Shown one piece after another: positions 19,441 through 31,600 of a stretch of DNA of 64,000 bases. How positions within the stretch are numbered: the first letter of the stretch is position 1; every line of letters begins with the position of its first letter. Source of the DNA: Eucalyptus grandis. Taxonomy: Eukaryota; Streptophyta; Magnoliopsida; Myrtales; Myrtaceae. A program made the translations under genes and the position numbers. The notes beneath the pieces are model-generated. The model did no database searches, was not told the origin of the DNA, and saw only the letters and a list, made by a program, of their open reading frames with translations. The stretch spans positions 39,089,682 to 39,153,681 of the forward strand of contig NC_052619.1 in NCBI RefSeq assembly GCF_016545825.1. Direction: 5' to 3'.

Positions 19441-20874
19441 GGGCAGAAGTACAGCCCAAGTGCCATAACTTGGCACCGGGGAACACTCAAGTGCCATAAC
19501 TTCAAAATGGTACACTTGAGTACCAGTTTCGAAGTTAAATGGGACACTTAAGTGCCACTCCGATGAAAATCCGGCCAAATGGCTGACGTGGCAACTTTCC
19601 GGCAAGTTTGGTCCAAAACGGCGTTGTTTTGCACGCTGACGTGGCGGAGAAAATGCAAAAACGACGCCGTTTCGCGTCTAACGTGTAAATAATAATATAA
19701 AAATTAATTAAATTAAATTTAAACTTAATTTTATTTAAAATATTAAAAAAAATTTAAAAAATTAAGAAAAAAATTAAAAAATTAAGAAAATTAAGAAAAA
19801 ATTATAAATGGGGGGATCGAACGGGCAGCTAAGGGCTGAGCCCTTCGCCGCCGTTGCCTCCCGCCGTCGCCCGGGAAGGGCCGGCGACGAAGGGGGAGGG
19901 TCGGCCGAGGTCGCCGCCCCGGGCGGCCCGACAACGAGGGCTCACGGGCCCTCGCCACCGGTCGGCCGGCCTCGGCGCCCTTGGCCGGGGCTCGGCGACC
20001 CCGGCCAGCCCTCCCCACTCCGTCGCCGGCCCTTCCGGCGGCGGCGAGGAGGCGGCAAGGGCCGAGAGCCCTCGCCGGATGCAGGTGAGGGTCGCGGCCC
20101 ACGCCCGGATCTAGGGGAGGGTCGCGGCCCTCGCCCGGATCCGGCGAGGGCTCGCGGGCCCTCGCCGCCTCCCGCCGCCGCCGGGAAGGGCCGGCGACGG
20201 AGTGGGAGGGTCGGCCGAGGTCGCCGGGCCCTAGCCAAGGGCTAGCGAGGCCGGCCGGCCGGCGGCGGGCTCGCGAGCCCTCACCTAGATGGGGGCGAGG
20301 GTCGCGGCCCTCACCCTCCGGTGAGGGCTCGCAGCCCTCGCCGTCGGCCGGCCGGGGCGTGACCGCCGGCCGTCCCCTCTTCGTCGCCGGCCCTTCCGGC
20401 GACAACGAGGCGGCGGCGGCGGGCTCACCCTCAACCGCCCATTCGATCTCCCCTCCCCCTCTTTTTTTAATTTTTTAATTTTCTTAATTTTCTTAATTTT
20501 TAAATTTTTAAATTTTCTTAATTTTCTTAATTTTTAAATTTTTAAATTTTTCTTAAATTTTTTAAATTTTTGAATATTTTAAATAAAATTAATTTTAAAT
20601 CTAATTTAATGAATTTTTATATTATTATTTACACGTCAGATACAAAACGACGTCGTTTTTGCATTTTCTCCGCCGCGTCAGCGTGCAAAACGACGCCGTT
20701 TTGGACCAAACTCGCCGGAAAATTGCCACATCAGCCATTTGGCCGGATTTTCACCGGAGTGGCACTTAAGTGTCTCATTTTACTCCGATTTTGGCACTTA
20801 AGTGTACCATTTTAAAGTTATGGCACTTAAGTGTCCCTTCGTGCCAAGTTTTGGCACTCTAGGTGTCCCAACCT
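19441..20874. mobile_element. Mutator-like long-TIR element with GC-rich core (family 1)
   Basis: A 1434-bp non-autonomous element with an exact 10-bp target duplication. The arms are inverted repeats of roughly 300 bp containing GTGCCATAACTT, TGGGACACTTAAGTGCCAC, ATCCGGCCAAATGGCTGA and AACGACGCCGTTT blocks, then an AT-rich stretch of AAATTTAAAAATT type. The centre (about 19810-20450) is extremely GC-rich and built from GGCGAGGGTCGCGGCCCTCG-type palindromic units, which create long open frames on both strands. No transposase was seen. The long frames in the core are compositional and are not called as genes. Confidence 0.88.
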
Positions 20875-20884
20875 CTATGGAATG

Positions 20885-23800
20885 GTGACTTACCTTTCCA
20901 ACAGCTGAAATCTTCGCCCTTCCAGCCATCGGATCAAACCACAGCCCACTACTTTTGACGACAACTGAAATCCAACCTAGGCGACGGCGAGGCTTTATCT
21001 TTGAATCTTATTGGCTACAAGAGCATGAGTGTCGTTCAGTAGTATCAGCTGCCTGGAACACTACTCAAAATCAGATTTTGGACTTACCTTAGAAGTTAAC
21101 AAGAGTATCGACAGCCTTCACCAACTGGAGTAGGTCCAAATTCAAGAACAGCCACCGTCAAATAAATGAACTGTAGCATCAAATTCAGATCCTGACCAAC
21201 AAAACAAATTCTCATTATGACAAATCCCAGATGGATGCTTTAAAGAATGAAATTCAGCATTGTGGCAACAAGAAAAACAATACTAGGCAATGCATTCTCG
21301 AGTCAAAAGGCTAAAGTGGGGAGATAAAAACACTCAGTTCTTCCATGCTATCACCATTCAGAGACGGCAACGCAACAGAATCAGTATGTTATTAAATGAA
21401 GATCAGCAATGGGTTAGAGATCAGAAAGCATTACAGGATATGACAAAGCACTTTTTTCAGAATTTATACTCCTCCGTAGGACAGCGAGACTATGGCCCAA
21501 TCCTAAATCAATGCCCACTAGTGGTGATTGATCCTATGAATGCCTGTCTTACAGCTGAAGTAACTCCAGAGGAAGTCCGCCAAGCAACTTTTCAATTAGG
21601 AGCCACAAAAGCACCTAGCCCAGACGGTTAAAACAGTCAGTTCTATCAAGCTCAGTAGGATATTCTACAAGAGGACATTGTTAGATCTGTTCAAGATTTT
21701 TTTTATTTCGGGTGTGCTAAACCCTGCACTTAACAAGACTTTTATCACTTTGGTTACAAAAACTTCTCACCCTGAAAAACTGGACCAATATAGACCAATA
21801 AGCCTATGCAATTTTTCTTACAAAATCATCTCAAAGATACTAGCCAATCGTTTAAAGCCTTGGCTCCTGACCCTAATCTCTATCGAGCAGAGTGCTTTTG
21901 TCAATGGACGCCAGATCCAGGATAATATTCTATTGGTCCAGGAAGTTTTACAACAAATTCGAACACGGAAACGAAAGCACAAGATTCAGGCTATACTCAA
22001 ACTTGACATGCAAAAAGCCTATGATCGTGTCGAGTGGGATTTTCTACGAAATTATCTATTAAAGATTGGTTTTCATACATCCTGAGTCCAACAGGTAATG
22101 CAGTGTGTTACTACTGCTTCTTTGAGTGTTAAGCTAAATGGCGAACCCCTCCCTCCATTTCCAATGAAGAGAGGTCTCAAGCAGGGCAACCCATTGTCCC
22201 CATATTTGTTCATCTTAGTGGCAAATGTCCTCTCAACTCTTATACAGCAAGCAGTGGACATGGGTAACCTTAAAGGCGTTAAACTCAACAACATGTGCCC
22301 TACCCTCTCGCACTTATTTTTTGCTGATGATGCTATCTTTTTTATCGAAGGGAAAAAGCTAGAATGTTAGAACCTAGCAAATATACTACACCAATACTGC
22401 TGGGCAACGGGACAAGAGGTTAATCGTAATAAATCTGGAATTTTCTTTAGCAGTGCTTGTCCTACTGACCTACAAGAGTCTCTCACCAACGAACTACGAG
22501 TTATAGTGATGAAAAAGACAGGCAAATACCTCGGCATCCCATCAAACTGGGGGAAATCTAAAAAAGAAATGTTTTCCTAGATGTTGGCAAAAGTTCACTC
22601 CAAACTCGATGGCTGGAAAGAAAAGTTATTTTCAAAGGGCGGTAAGGAAGTCTTGATTAAAACAGTTGTGCAAGCTATTCCACAGTACGACATGTCGATC
22701 TTTAAAATCCCTATATCGCTGTGCAATTCTATTGAACAGAAGGTTGCTAGATTTTGGTGGCAATCTCAAGGAAACAAATTAGGTATACATTGGCGGAATT
22801 GGGAATCCCTTAAAGGTTGAAAAGACACGGGTGGTCTAGGTTTCAGGGATCTTATCGCTTTTAATAAAGCACTCTTGGCTAAACAGGCTTGGCGTCTATT
22901 TCAACAACCTACCTCTCTGTGGAGTCGGATCTTTAAAGGGCTGTATTTCCCGTTCAAAGACTTCGGGCATGCGGATAGAGTTGCCCGTCCCTCTTGGGGA
23001 TGGCAAAGCCTTTTGCTAGGTCGGGATTCTATTTCACCTAATCTACAATGATCGGTAGGCAATGGGCATCACATTAAAGTTAGGGAGGATAGGTGGCTGT
23101 CAACAGGCATAATTGGGGCCCAGCACCTAGAAATGAACCTACTATGGTAGCTGACTTCATCTGTTCAAAACTACAGACATGGAATATTCCTTTGCTTTCT
23201 AGTAGTTTTGATGATCATATAATCGACGAAATTCTCAAAATTCATATCAGACCGCAATGTACTGAAGATAGACTGATTTGGACAGGGTGATCAAATGGTG
23301 TTTATACTGTTAAAAATGGATACAATCATATCAGATCAGCAGAGAGCAGAGTCTTTCATAATCAGGCTTCATCATCTTTTCAACCCCCTAAACGACTTTG
23401 GACTACTATTTGGCAGGTACCAACTACTCCCAAACTACGTATATTTTTATGGTCATTATGCCAAAATGCTCTAGCTACCGGTGAGAAACTCTGCTATCGT
23501 CATATTATAGCATATCCTATATGTAAGCTCTGTAGAGACTGCTGCCCAGTCCCTGAAACTACAGAACATCTGTTCCTACATTGCCCATGGACAATGAAAG
23601 TATGGAGTCACACACAACTCCCATTTACGATTCAGAACACTCAGAAACACATATTTGATGCTTGGCTACTGCAACTATTCGAACAGGAGAGGGACTTACA
23701 AGTTTCTGCGCAAATTACATATGTTCTGTGGCACATCTAGAAGGCCAAAAACGATTTTGTCTTCCGCGGGAAACACCCAAACCCGAATCAAATTGTATAT

Positions 23801-24481
23801 GCTGCTCTTGCCCATGCCCGATCTTATTATAGCTGCCATATGACCTAGCTACAACAAAGCTTAAAGAAACCAGCTTCTCTAAACAACCAACAAGAAGTCC
23901 GAAGACCGACTAATATACGATCACTTACCAACAGGTTAGGCACAGCTTGTACTCGACCATGTTCTCGATCGGCAAGGAAGAATGTTCTTTGCCATCCCCC
24001 TTTAGATATGATATGGTGCCCTCCTAATCCTGGTGTGGTTAAGATCAATATTGATGCCTCCTTCCCTACGGTCATGAATGACGGTGCTGTCACTTGCATT
24101 TGCCACGACTCCTCAGGCAAATTGATCGATGGCAGTGCCCAACGAACCCCCTCTGTTTCGCCCCTGCAAGCAGAAATCCATGCTCTTATCTTTGCTCTAC
24201 AACATCTCATTACTAAAGGAAGGAATCAACACGACCTCCTTCTCAAATCCGATTGTCTGGCTGTGGTTGATGTGATTCGCGAGCCAGATCACACACCATG
24301 GGAGCACAGGGCTCTCTTTACTGAAGCTACGGCGCTGCTCTGTCTATTCCCAACCCTACGCATTAGACACTGCAGAAGAGAAACGAATGTTGTGGCTGAC
24401 TGGGCCGCAAAAGCCCACGGCCAAAATCTCCTCCCCTCCAATTGGGTCGAGTCCCCCCTCATGCTTTGTTTGATATGTTAA
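20885..24481 (+). pseudogene. LINE ORF2: reverse transcriptase and RNase H
   Basis: A continuation of the endonuclease-reverse transcriptase ORF. Visible blocks: WGDKNTQFFHA (about 21315), QLGATKAPSPDG then a stop (21629), DQYRPISLCN (21786), LKLDMQKAYDRVEWDFL (22000), [13 protein letters not shown] (22174) and the catalytic FADD (22318-22329). Later come [27 protein letters not shown], a zinc finger ending ETTEHLFLHCPWTMKVW (23570) and an RNase H domain 24008-24481 with NIDASF, LQAEIHAL, KSDCLAVV and NVVADWAAKAH carrying the expected acidic residues. At least six in-frame stops interrupt it. Confidence 0.9.
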
Positions 24482-24569
24482 GTACTGAGGCATTTAACTG
24501 TTGTAATTTTGTTGTTTCGTGAATGAAGTTTCCTTTTTACCGTCCAAAAAAAAAAGGATATTCATTGAC

Positions 24570-26082
24570 ATAATTTTTTTTTTTTAGTTTTATAGGGTCA
24601 ACCGATCAACATGGTGCGGTTAAGTGTCCCCCTTTCTCAAGAATTGAAAGATGATTTTTTATTTATTATTTTTTTTTTTTTGCAGATAAGCATGTTTTTG
24701 CAACATTCAAAGCTTTTTCCTCAAAAAGATCTTCGGTCGTAAAAAGATGTCAAGTTCAAATAAAATTCATTATCTTTAAGAATTTGAATGACATTTTTCA
24801 TGCATTAATTTTCATGCATTAAAATCCCCGCGGAGGATAATTTGAGCAAATGAATTTTGAAAACAAAATTAAAAAAGAAAAGAGAAAAAAAGAAGAAGAA
24901 GTGTAAAACATTCCAAGTAGGAGCACTTAAGATGACGAAAGGCAAGTTTCGTCCAAACACGTCCCTAAAAACATTTTTGAGATATGAGTAAAAAGAAAAC
25001 CATGCCTTAGGACATATGATTCATTTGCATTAAACACATGGATTGAAATGACAAAGGCATTTATTTTTTCTCTCAATCACAAATACTAAATATCCCTTGA
25101 AAGCCACTTTGAGCCAAAATAAGGCAATTTTATTATTAAAAAAAAAATACCCTTGCCAAGAACCACCCCCACACAGGGGCAAGTATTAGGAAGTTATGGT
25201 TGAAATATTTTTGGAGCAAAAGATCAAAATAGATTTTGTTACTTTCACTTGAATTAACTTTTTTGTAGTAACTTCAGGTGGATTCTCGTAAAGCTCGAAG
25301 TATCCTCAAGCAAAGAAGAGTATTCATTTCTCTACCCAAACATTAATATTCATTGGTTAGCCAAATTAAGCCTAAGTATTCCTTACGAATCCTGAGTGGT
25401 GATTATCTCCTCGCACTGGGGCAATGCATGTGATTAACCCATAAAATTCTTATAAAAGGATTGGTAACACTTGAAAATATCTTGAGAGTCCTGAGTACTC
25501 AAAAGAGAATGAAATTAAAGGGCATGAACAAATAGTATGTCTAATAAAAGTAAGGTCGATGACCATAGAAAAATTAAATCAAAAGTTTGATGTTTGCATA
25601 AAAAGAGATCAACATGTGACTCCCTTTTCAGTCAACGAGTGTATGAAGGTTTGTACCCTCGGAGCCGACGCCCTTTTATCAAATTACCTCCAAGTGAAGT
25701 GTACTCTTTTATCATCCCCGACGGTCAATACCATTTCTAGATGGAACGACCTTCCAATAGAAACGTCGTCACTACTGGTGAAGTATCTCTTACCCTTAGT
25801 TAAAAATAAATAAATAAATAAAATCTTCCATCCAAAAACAACATGTAAGAAAGAGAGATACTAAGACATCAAATGACGAGAACATGGTTGAACAGATGCT
25901 CCCTAAACGCCAAGGCGTGAGGTAAGCATTTAAGGTATGCCTTCAATCAAGTGTCGTTTTCAGATTCATTCTTTCATTACTTTTTCATTTCCAATGGAGT
26001 GGACTAAAAGTTCAGGTATTATTTAGTCTTTGAGATGTGGTTTGAAAGCATCTCTTCGAGCTCCCTTTCAAAGAGAGGCAAC
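24570..26082 (+). other. Gypsy 3' spacer, non-coding
   Basis: AT-rich sequence downstream of the LINE, continuing the interrupted Gypsy element. It contains poly(T) and poly(A) runs and one short frame (25559-25813) without recognisable similarity. No gene is supported. Confidence 0.5.
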
Positions 26083-26960
26083 TATTAATACCTGACTTTT
26101 AGCTGATATATCATATAAAAGTAAAATCTTGAGATTTAGATTCCCGATAGCAACATGACCTATTTCTCAACCCAAAAAGAGTCATTCCTGATCGCACTTC
26201 TTTTACATGTTATTTGAACTTTGATTTCAAAAAGTCAAAAAGTTGACTTTAGAGTTAACTTTTTTATCAAACTTTAATTAAAAAGTCACCACCAGTCGAA
26301 ATTTTATTTTTTGCATAAAAAGCCCTAGAACACATGTTAATATCACTTCTGCACTTTCAATTTTCAAAATGTTTAGCCCATTAATTGACTTTTTAGTAGC
26401 AAAGAACTTAAATACATTATTTGTTAATTTCTCTTTCTAGATTAGAATTAAAACTAGTTTAGATTTTCAATTAACCTACCTACAAAAAATTTGCATGGAC
26501 GTTTAGTGACTTTAAGACCCTTTCAACTAAAAATGGTAAATCAAGATTGCATGAGCACTTTGGCAAAACAACCAACTTATTAGCTACCAATAGGATGCTA
26601 ATGGAAATATTAGCATAAGCAAGTTCCCAAACTTAAAAATTTTTAGTTACCGTAGAATCGAGATAGTCCTCCAATATCTCGATGGGGTTCTAGCCAACCC
26701 CACAATGATGGCTAGTGGCAACTCCTAGAATTGCCTAGGTTATAAAAAAATTTCAAAAAAATCTCATGTCACGCAAGGTATGGACTTAGGAGAATACATA
26801 TTCTCAATTGATGGACCTTATAGACGAAATTAAAGATGATATGCTCAAGTCATCTTTTGTGATGCACCATTTGGAATGTCTCTTGAACAAATACATCTAA
26901 ACCCACTGGTCGAGGGCAGGCCCTCTAATGGGTAGGTCGTGTAAGACCCAAATCAGAATT
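26083..26960 (+). repeat. Gypsy LTR (3' LTR), right limit uncertain
   Basis: It begins TATTAATACCTGACTTTTAG after a polypurine stretch. Its first 90 bp resemble, in inverse orientation, the sequence ending at 54541 (which reads TGTTGACACCTAAATTTTTG on the minus strand), including a shared GATATATC and CTTGAGA..GATTCC. The ATGGGGTTCTAGCCAACCCC and GGCTAGTGGCAACTCC blocks near 26685-26730 are typical of this LTR group. Confidence 0.55.
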
Positions 26961-27356
26961 GGTACTTAAATAAATGTTTTTTTTTTTAAAAGTGATAACT
27001 TAGTGATTTGGAAAAAAAAAACTTTTAGCACTAAAATGAACGTCATACAATTTTTTTTGGCATTTCTAATGACTTTATCCCTAAAAACATATCTGCGATT
27101 TTTAGGTAGTTTAACCTTTGGGTTTTTTACGAATCTGATATGGCCCAAGTCAGATCGGTCTTGCATTGTCCTTACAAGTAAATTCAGTTCATGTTTTGAT
27201 TGCGATATAAGGAATACCATAAATGGGTAATCACAGCGATAATTCCATCGATGGAAAGCAATTGCAAAAGATAGAAAATATATATAAGTCCGGTTGGCTT
27301 TATTCCAGACTATTTTTTGCAATCACAACGATCTCTATGCCCATGTATACTCACGG
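26961..27356. other. Spacer between the Gypsy LTR and the S1-like pseudogene
   Basis: AT-rich, with homopolymer runs. Short frames on both strands (26966-27322) are not convincing as genes. Confidence 0.4.
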
Positions 27357-27751
27357 TTTATGCGATGTTATTGTTGCTGAAGTAAAACCCTTCGTCTCGC
27401 ACAGACCAATGGCAATCCCACGTCTTATCTCGTCCCGTTGCGCTCAGAATGCGTCAAAATGCTTAAATCGCCCCTCCCACTGGGCGGAGCAGAAGAAGGG
27501 GGTCCTCTTGAAGAATTGAAGCTGAAAATGGATCAATTGCTCCTCATTTGTGTGGAGGGTCCGAGCTCCGAGATCGTTGTCTTTGGATTTGCAATTTGGA
27601 TTTTGCAATGTAATGTGAAGTCACCTGGCAAGTTGTTGATAGTGTGAACATGGTTCAACATGAATAGAGTGGCCTGCAATGGTCGAAGGGAGGATAGGAA
27701 GGAAAGTAATAGGACAAGGATAAGCGTGAATTGGTTTAGGGATATCATCAT
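27357..27751 (-). pseudogene. S1/SPH self-incompatibility-like secreted protein, broken
   Basis: Family: plant S1 homologues (SPH), small secreted cysteine-containing proteins, named for the poppy pollen-incompatibility ligand. Read leftward from the ATG at 27751: a signal peptide (LNQFTLILVLLLSFLSSLRP), then HVHTINNLPGDFTLHCK. A near-perfect tandem duplication (TTGCAAAATCCAAA followed by TTGCAAATCCAAAG) shifts the frame here. It continues SKDNDLGARTLHT, FFCSAQWEGRFKHFDAF, a stop, AQRDEIRR, and after a second shift WDCHWSVRDEGFYF. Order and spacing match the family (LHCKSKDDDLG, FFCSFQW, FDIY, RD, CxWSVRxxG). A single-exon layout is usual for SPH. Not functional as read. Confidence 0.78.
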
Positions 27752-27984
27752 TGTGAAGTACTATGATGGTTAGTGAAGTTTGGTGAAGAATCTTTTAAGT
27801 GTATATAATAAATATTTTCCGTTCGTTACGAAAATTTATGGATTCCATTGTTTCCATATGGAGTACTTGTGTACCTTCTATGTTTCTCTTTATTGTTTGT
27901 TCTTACCTCTATATGCATTGTGCATTATTAAGTGCAGTTAAAAATCTAATGCGTCGACTTCATAACGAGGTATTTTAGGAAATT

Positions 27985-28575
27985 TTCAAATATCACCCAA
28001 TTTAGTGACTACTTTCACTTCTACTTTCTAAGGAAACTATTAAGGGATTTTTAATATTCCCCAATTTAAAAAAAAAATATTCCCCAATTTTACCAACAAT
28101 TTCCATAACTTTATTCAAATATTACCCAATTTTACCAACTACACCAACTTTATAAGGAAACAACTCTTTTAGGGGATTTTATTCAAATATTTTCGCAATC
28201 GCTCCCACTTTATAAAGAAACTATTTTAGGGAATTTAGTCAAATACTACCCAATATTACCAAGCTTCCACTTTATAAGGAAGCCATTTTTCGGAATTTTT
28301 CGAATATTAGTTAATTTTACAAACTACTCCCACTTTATAAGGAAACTATTCTAAGGAACTTTTCAATGTTTTAGGCAGAATTTTATTCGAATATTACCCA
28401 ACTCTATAAACTTCCCATGCATATTATTTGAACATTACCAGATTTTACCAACAACTCCCACTTTGTAAGAAAAATATTTTAGGGAAAATTCGAATATTAC
28501 CCAATTTAACCAACAACTTCTATACTAGAAAAAAACTATGGTAGGGAATTTTCGAATATTTCCTAATTTTACCAT
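27985..28575. repeat. Diverged minisatellite, unit about 65-75 bp
   Basis: Roughly eight irregular copies of a unit containing AATATTACCCAATTTTACCA, then ACTCCCACTTTATAAGGAAA and CTATTTTAGGGAATTTT. The copies differ by substitutions and small indels. The array abuts the 5' truncated end of the second LINE. Confidence 0.8.
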
Positions 28576-28624
28576 CAACTCTGCAACAACAGTTATAGCA
28601 CCTCACTAACCAGACGACTACATT

Positions 28625-31600
28625 TTCTGATAAATCCACTATCATGGCTTTGAAGGAAGATATACACAAGGTATGGTAGTGTGAAGAACAGTTTTGGGCC
28701 ATGAGATCTAGCCTAAATTGGTTGAAATGGGGCGATCGGAACACAATTTTTTTTTTCATGCCACTACAATTCAGATGAGGCAAAGGAATCAGATAGGTGT
28801 GCTAAGGGATGAAAAATGGCATTTGGGTCAAGGACCCCAGCAAGCTGAAAGACATGACAACTACCTTCTTTTCGACATTATATACCACAATGGGTAGTCG
28901 CAGCTATGGACCTGTCTTAGATCAGTGCCCTAGTGTGGTGACGACGAAAATGAACAATGTATTAACAGCAACGCAGACTTTTGAAGAGGTGCAACAAGCT
29001 ACTTTTCAGTTAGGAGCCACCAAAGCTCCTAGTCCAGATGGGCTGAATGGTTTACTTTATCATAATCATTGGGACATTATTAAAGATAATCTCTTCAAAG
29101 CGATTTAGAATTTCTTTATCTCAGGTTGGTTACATTCAACTTTAAATAAGACTGTTATTTCCTTGATTCCTAAAATCCCTCACCCTGAATGCCTGGATCA
29201 GTATCGCCTTATCAGCTTGTGTAACTATGCCTACAAGATAATCTCTAAGGTGCTTGCTAATAGACTAAAGCCTATGTTACCAACTCTGATTTATGAGGAA
29301 CAATGCGCCTTTGTGAGTGGTCGACAGATACAGGACAACATATTACTAGTTCAGGAGGTTCTTCATCAACTTAAATCAAAGAGGAGGAAGCGACATTAGA
29401 TGTTCTTAAGATGGATATGTGGAAGGCCTACGATAGAGTCGAATGGGATTTTCTACATGATTATCTACACAAACTAGGATTTCATTCACATTAGATTAGG
29501 TTGGTCATGCAATGTATCACCACAACATCCTCATGTATCAGCATGAATGGCGAGCATCCACGGCCTTTCCATCCTACCAGAGGCCTTCGCTAGGGAGATT
29601 TTCTATCCCCATATCTTTTTATCCTTATGGCGAACCTATTATCTTATCTTATTCACAACGGAGTGGATATGGGTGCTCTTAAGGGTATCAAACTCAACAG
29701 ATGGTGTCCGACCCTATCACATCTATTATTTGCAGATGACGCTATATTCTTTCTTGATGGAATAATTCATGAATGTCAGAATTTATTGAATGTTTTGAAT
29801 CAGTATTGCTTAGCAACGGGCCAAGAAGTTAATCGCAACAAATCTAGAATTTATTTTAGCAAAAATTGCCCAACTACTTTACAGGAGAACATGGCCAGGG
29901 CGCTTAGAGTACCAGTACTGCAAAGATGTGGTAAATATTTAGGAATACCATCTGATTGGAGGCGCTCGAAAAAGGATATGTTCTCGTGGATCCTGGCTAG
30001 AATTCATGCAAAACTAGAAGGTTGGAAGGAAAATCTCTTCTCAAAGGCTGGGAAAGAGATTCTTCTCAAGACTGTGGTAGAAGCCATACCACGGTATGCC
30101 ATGTCTATATTTAAATTACCTATCTCTCTTTGCAAATCTATCGAACAGCGAATTGCACGATTCTGGTGGCAGATGAATAGAAACAAAGCAGGAATCCATT
30201 AGCGAAATTGGGAAGTACTGAAGCAAAGAAAGGATGTTGGTGGTTTAGGGTTTCGGGATCTTATCAGTTTTAATATGGCCATGCTTGGTAAACAAGGATG
30301 GCGTCTTCTTCATCAGCCTTCATCTTTATGGGGTAAAGTTTTTAAAGGATTATACTTTCATTCATCAAATTTCAATATTGCATAAAAAGGCTCTCGCCCA
30401 TCCTAGGGTTGGCAGAGTATTTTGAGTGGAAGGGATGCCATTTTACCCTCTGTTTGTTGGTCAGTAGGAGATGGTCAATCGATTAGAATCAAGGAAGATC
30501 GATGGCTACCTATTGGAAGACTAGGTGGACCTCCTCTCCGAGAAGAACCACAATTGGTGGCTGACCTTATAGATCACACCACCAACACCTGGAAGTACAA
30601 TCTGCTTCACAGATTTTTCGACTCACAGGTGTTTGACCAGATTGCAACTATTCCAATAAGATCTAATTTTGCCAAGGATAAACTAATATGGATTGCTACC
30701 AATCATGGAGATTATACGATTAAAACTACATATCATGCAATCAAACAAACAACAAGTAATCACATCAACAAAGCAGCTTCAACCTCTTATCAGCACCCAA
30801 CCTGGCTATGGCGAAAATTATGGAAAATGCAAACTGCCCCTGCGGTTCGTAATTTCTTATGGTTACTTTGTCAAAATGCTTTAGCAACAAGAGCGAATCT
30901 GCACAACCGACATATCATTGACAATCCATGATGTACATTATGCAATCAAAAGACCCCAGAAACCCTAGAACATGTGTTCCTGTTCTGTCCATGGACTAAG
31001 CATGTATGGCTTCATCCCCAAATTGATATTCATATTTCACATCAGGGCATTCAACGTATTGACAACTGGATCATGGAGAAAGTCAACAAATAGGACCTCT
31101 TACCTGGTCTGGCAACTATCGCCAATATTCTTTGGCAGATTTGGCATGCTCGAAATGCCTTCATTTTCAGCCGTAAGACTCCCGATCGGACTCACGTGGC
31201 CGAGGAAGCGCTTGCTCAATCCCACGTAGCTCGGCCTCTACTCGATCTTTGACCTGCAAGAGCAAATCACTTCAGAATAGGGGATCTTTATGGCGACCAC
31301 CAGATCGGGGGTCTTAAAGGTAAATATTGATGGTTCTCATCATCTAGGAAGTAATGTAGGGGCCATGGCTTGCATTTGTCGAGATCATCAGGGAAGACTT
31401 ATCGGTGGTTTTTCCGAAAGCTTTGCTGCAACCTCGGCATTGCAGGCGGAGATCCAGGTGTTTTCGCTTGCTCTCTGGCATTTGCTTGGTCAAGGCTTCT
31501 CTCACGCCACTGTGCTCGTTGAATTGGACAGTATGCTCCTTGTCGAAACATTGAATCAACAATGGCAGCCGCCATGGGAGGAGAGAAGTCTGTTCTCCGA

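Larger units (their letters stand above)
17222..24552 (+). mobile_element. L1-type LINE, full length but inactive
   Basis: It is bounded by the target duplication and ends in a 3' poly(A) at 24546-24555. Order: 5' UTR (17222-17792), ORF1-like region with CCHC knuckle, endonuclease, reverse transcriptase, zf-RVT finger, RNase H, 3' UTR. About 5.9 kb remain after removing the TIR element at 19441-20874. Multiple stops and shifts make it a fossil. Carrying RNase H places it with plant L1 lineages. Confidence 0.92.
16540..26960 (+). mobile_element. Decayed Ty3/Gypsy (TAT/Athila-like) element hosting a nested LINE
   Basis: It is built from the integrase remnant (16540-16877), a long non-coding 3' spacer split by the LINE at 17222-24552, and the start of an LTR at 26083. 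The LTR is preceded by a purine stretch AAAGAGAGGCAAC like the polypurine tract of TAT-type elements. No 5' LTR, gag or reverse transcriptase was found, so the element is truncated. The right boundary is uncertain. The only open frame in the spacer (25559-25813) matches nothing I recognise. Confidence 0.6.

Noticed and set aside
19791..20405. Long open frames on both strands (up to 204 codons) in the GC-rich core
   Set aside because: They arise from GC-rich palindromic repeats with few stop codons, are open on both strands at once, and have Arg/Pro/Gly/Ala-only composition. They lie inside a transposon.
27985..28575. CRISPR-like spaced repeats
   Set aside because: This is plant nuclear DNA; units are diverged and contiguous, without uniform repeats or unique spacers.
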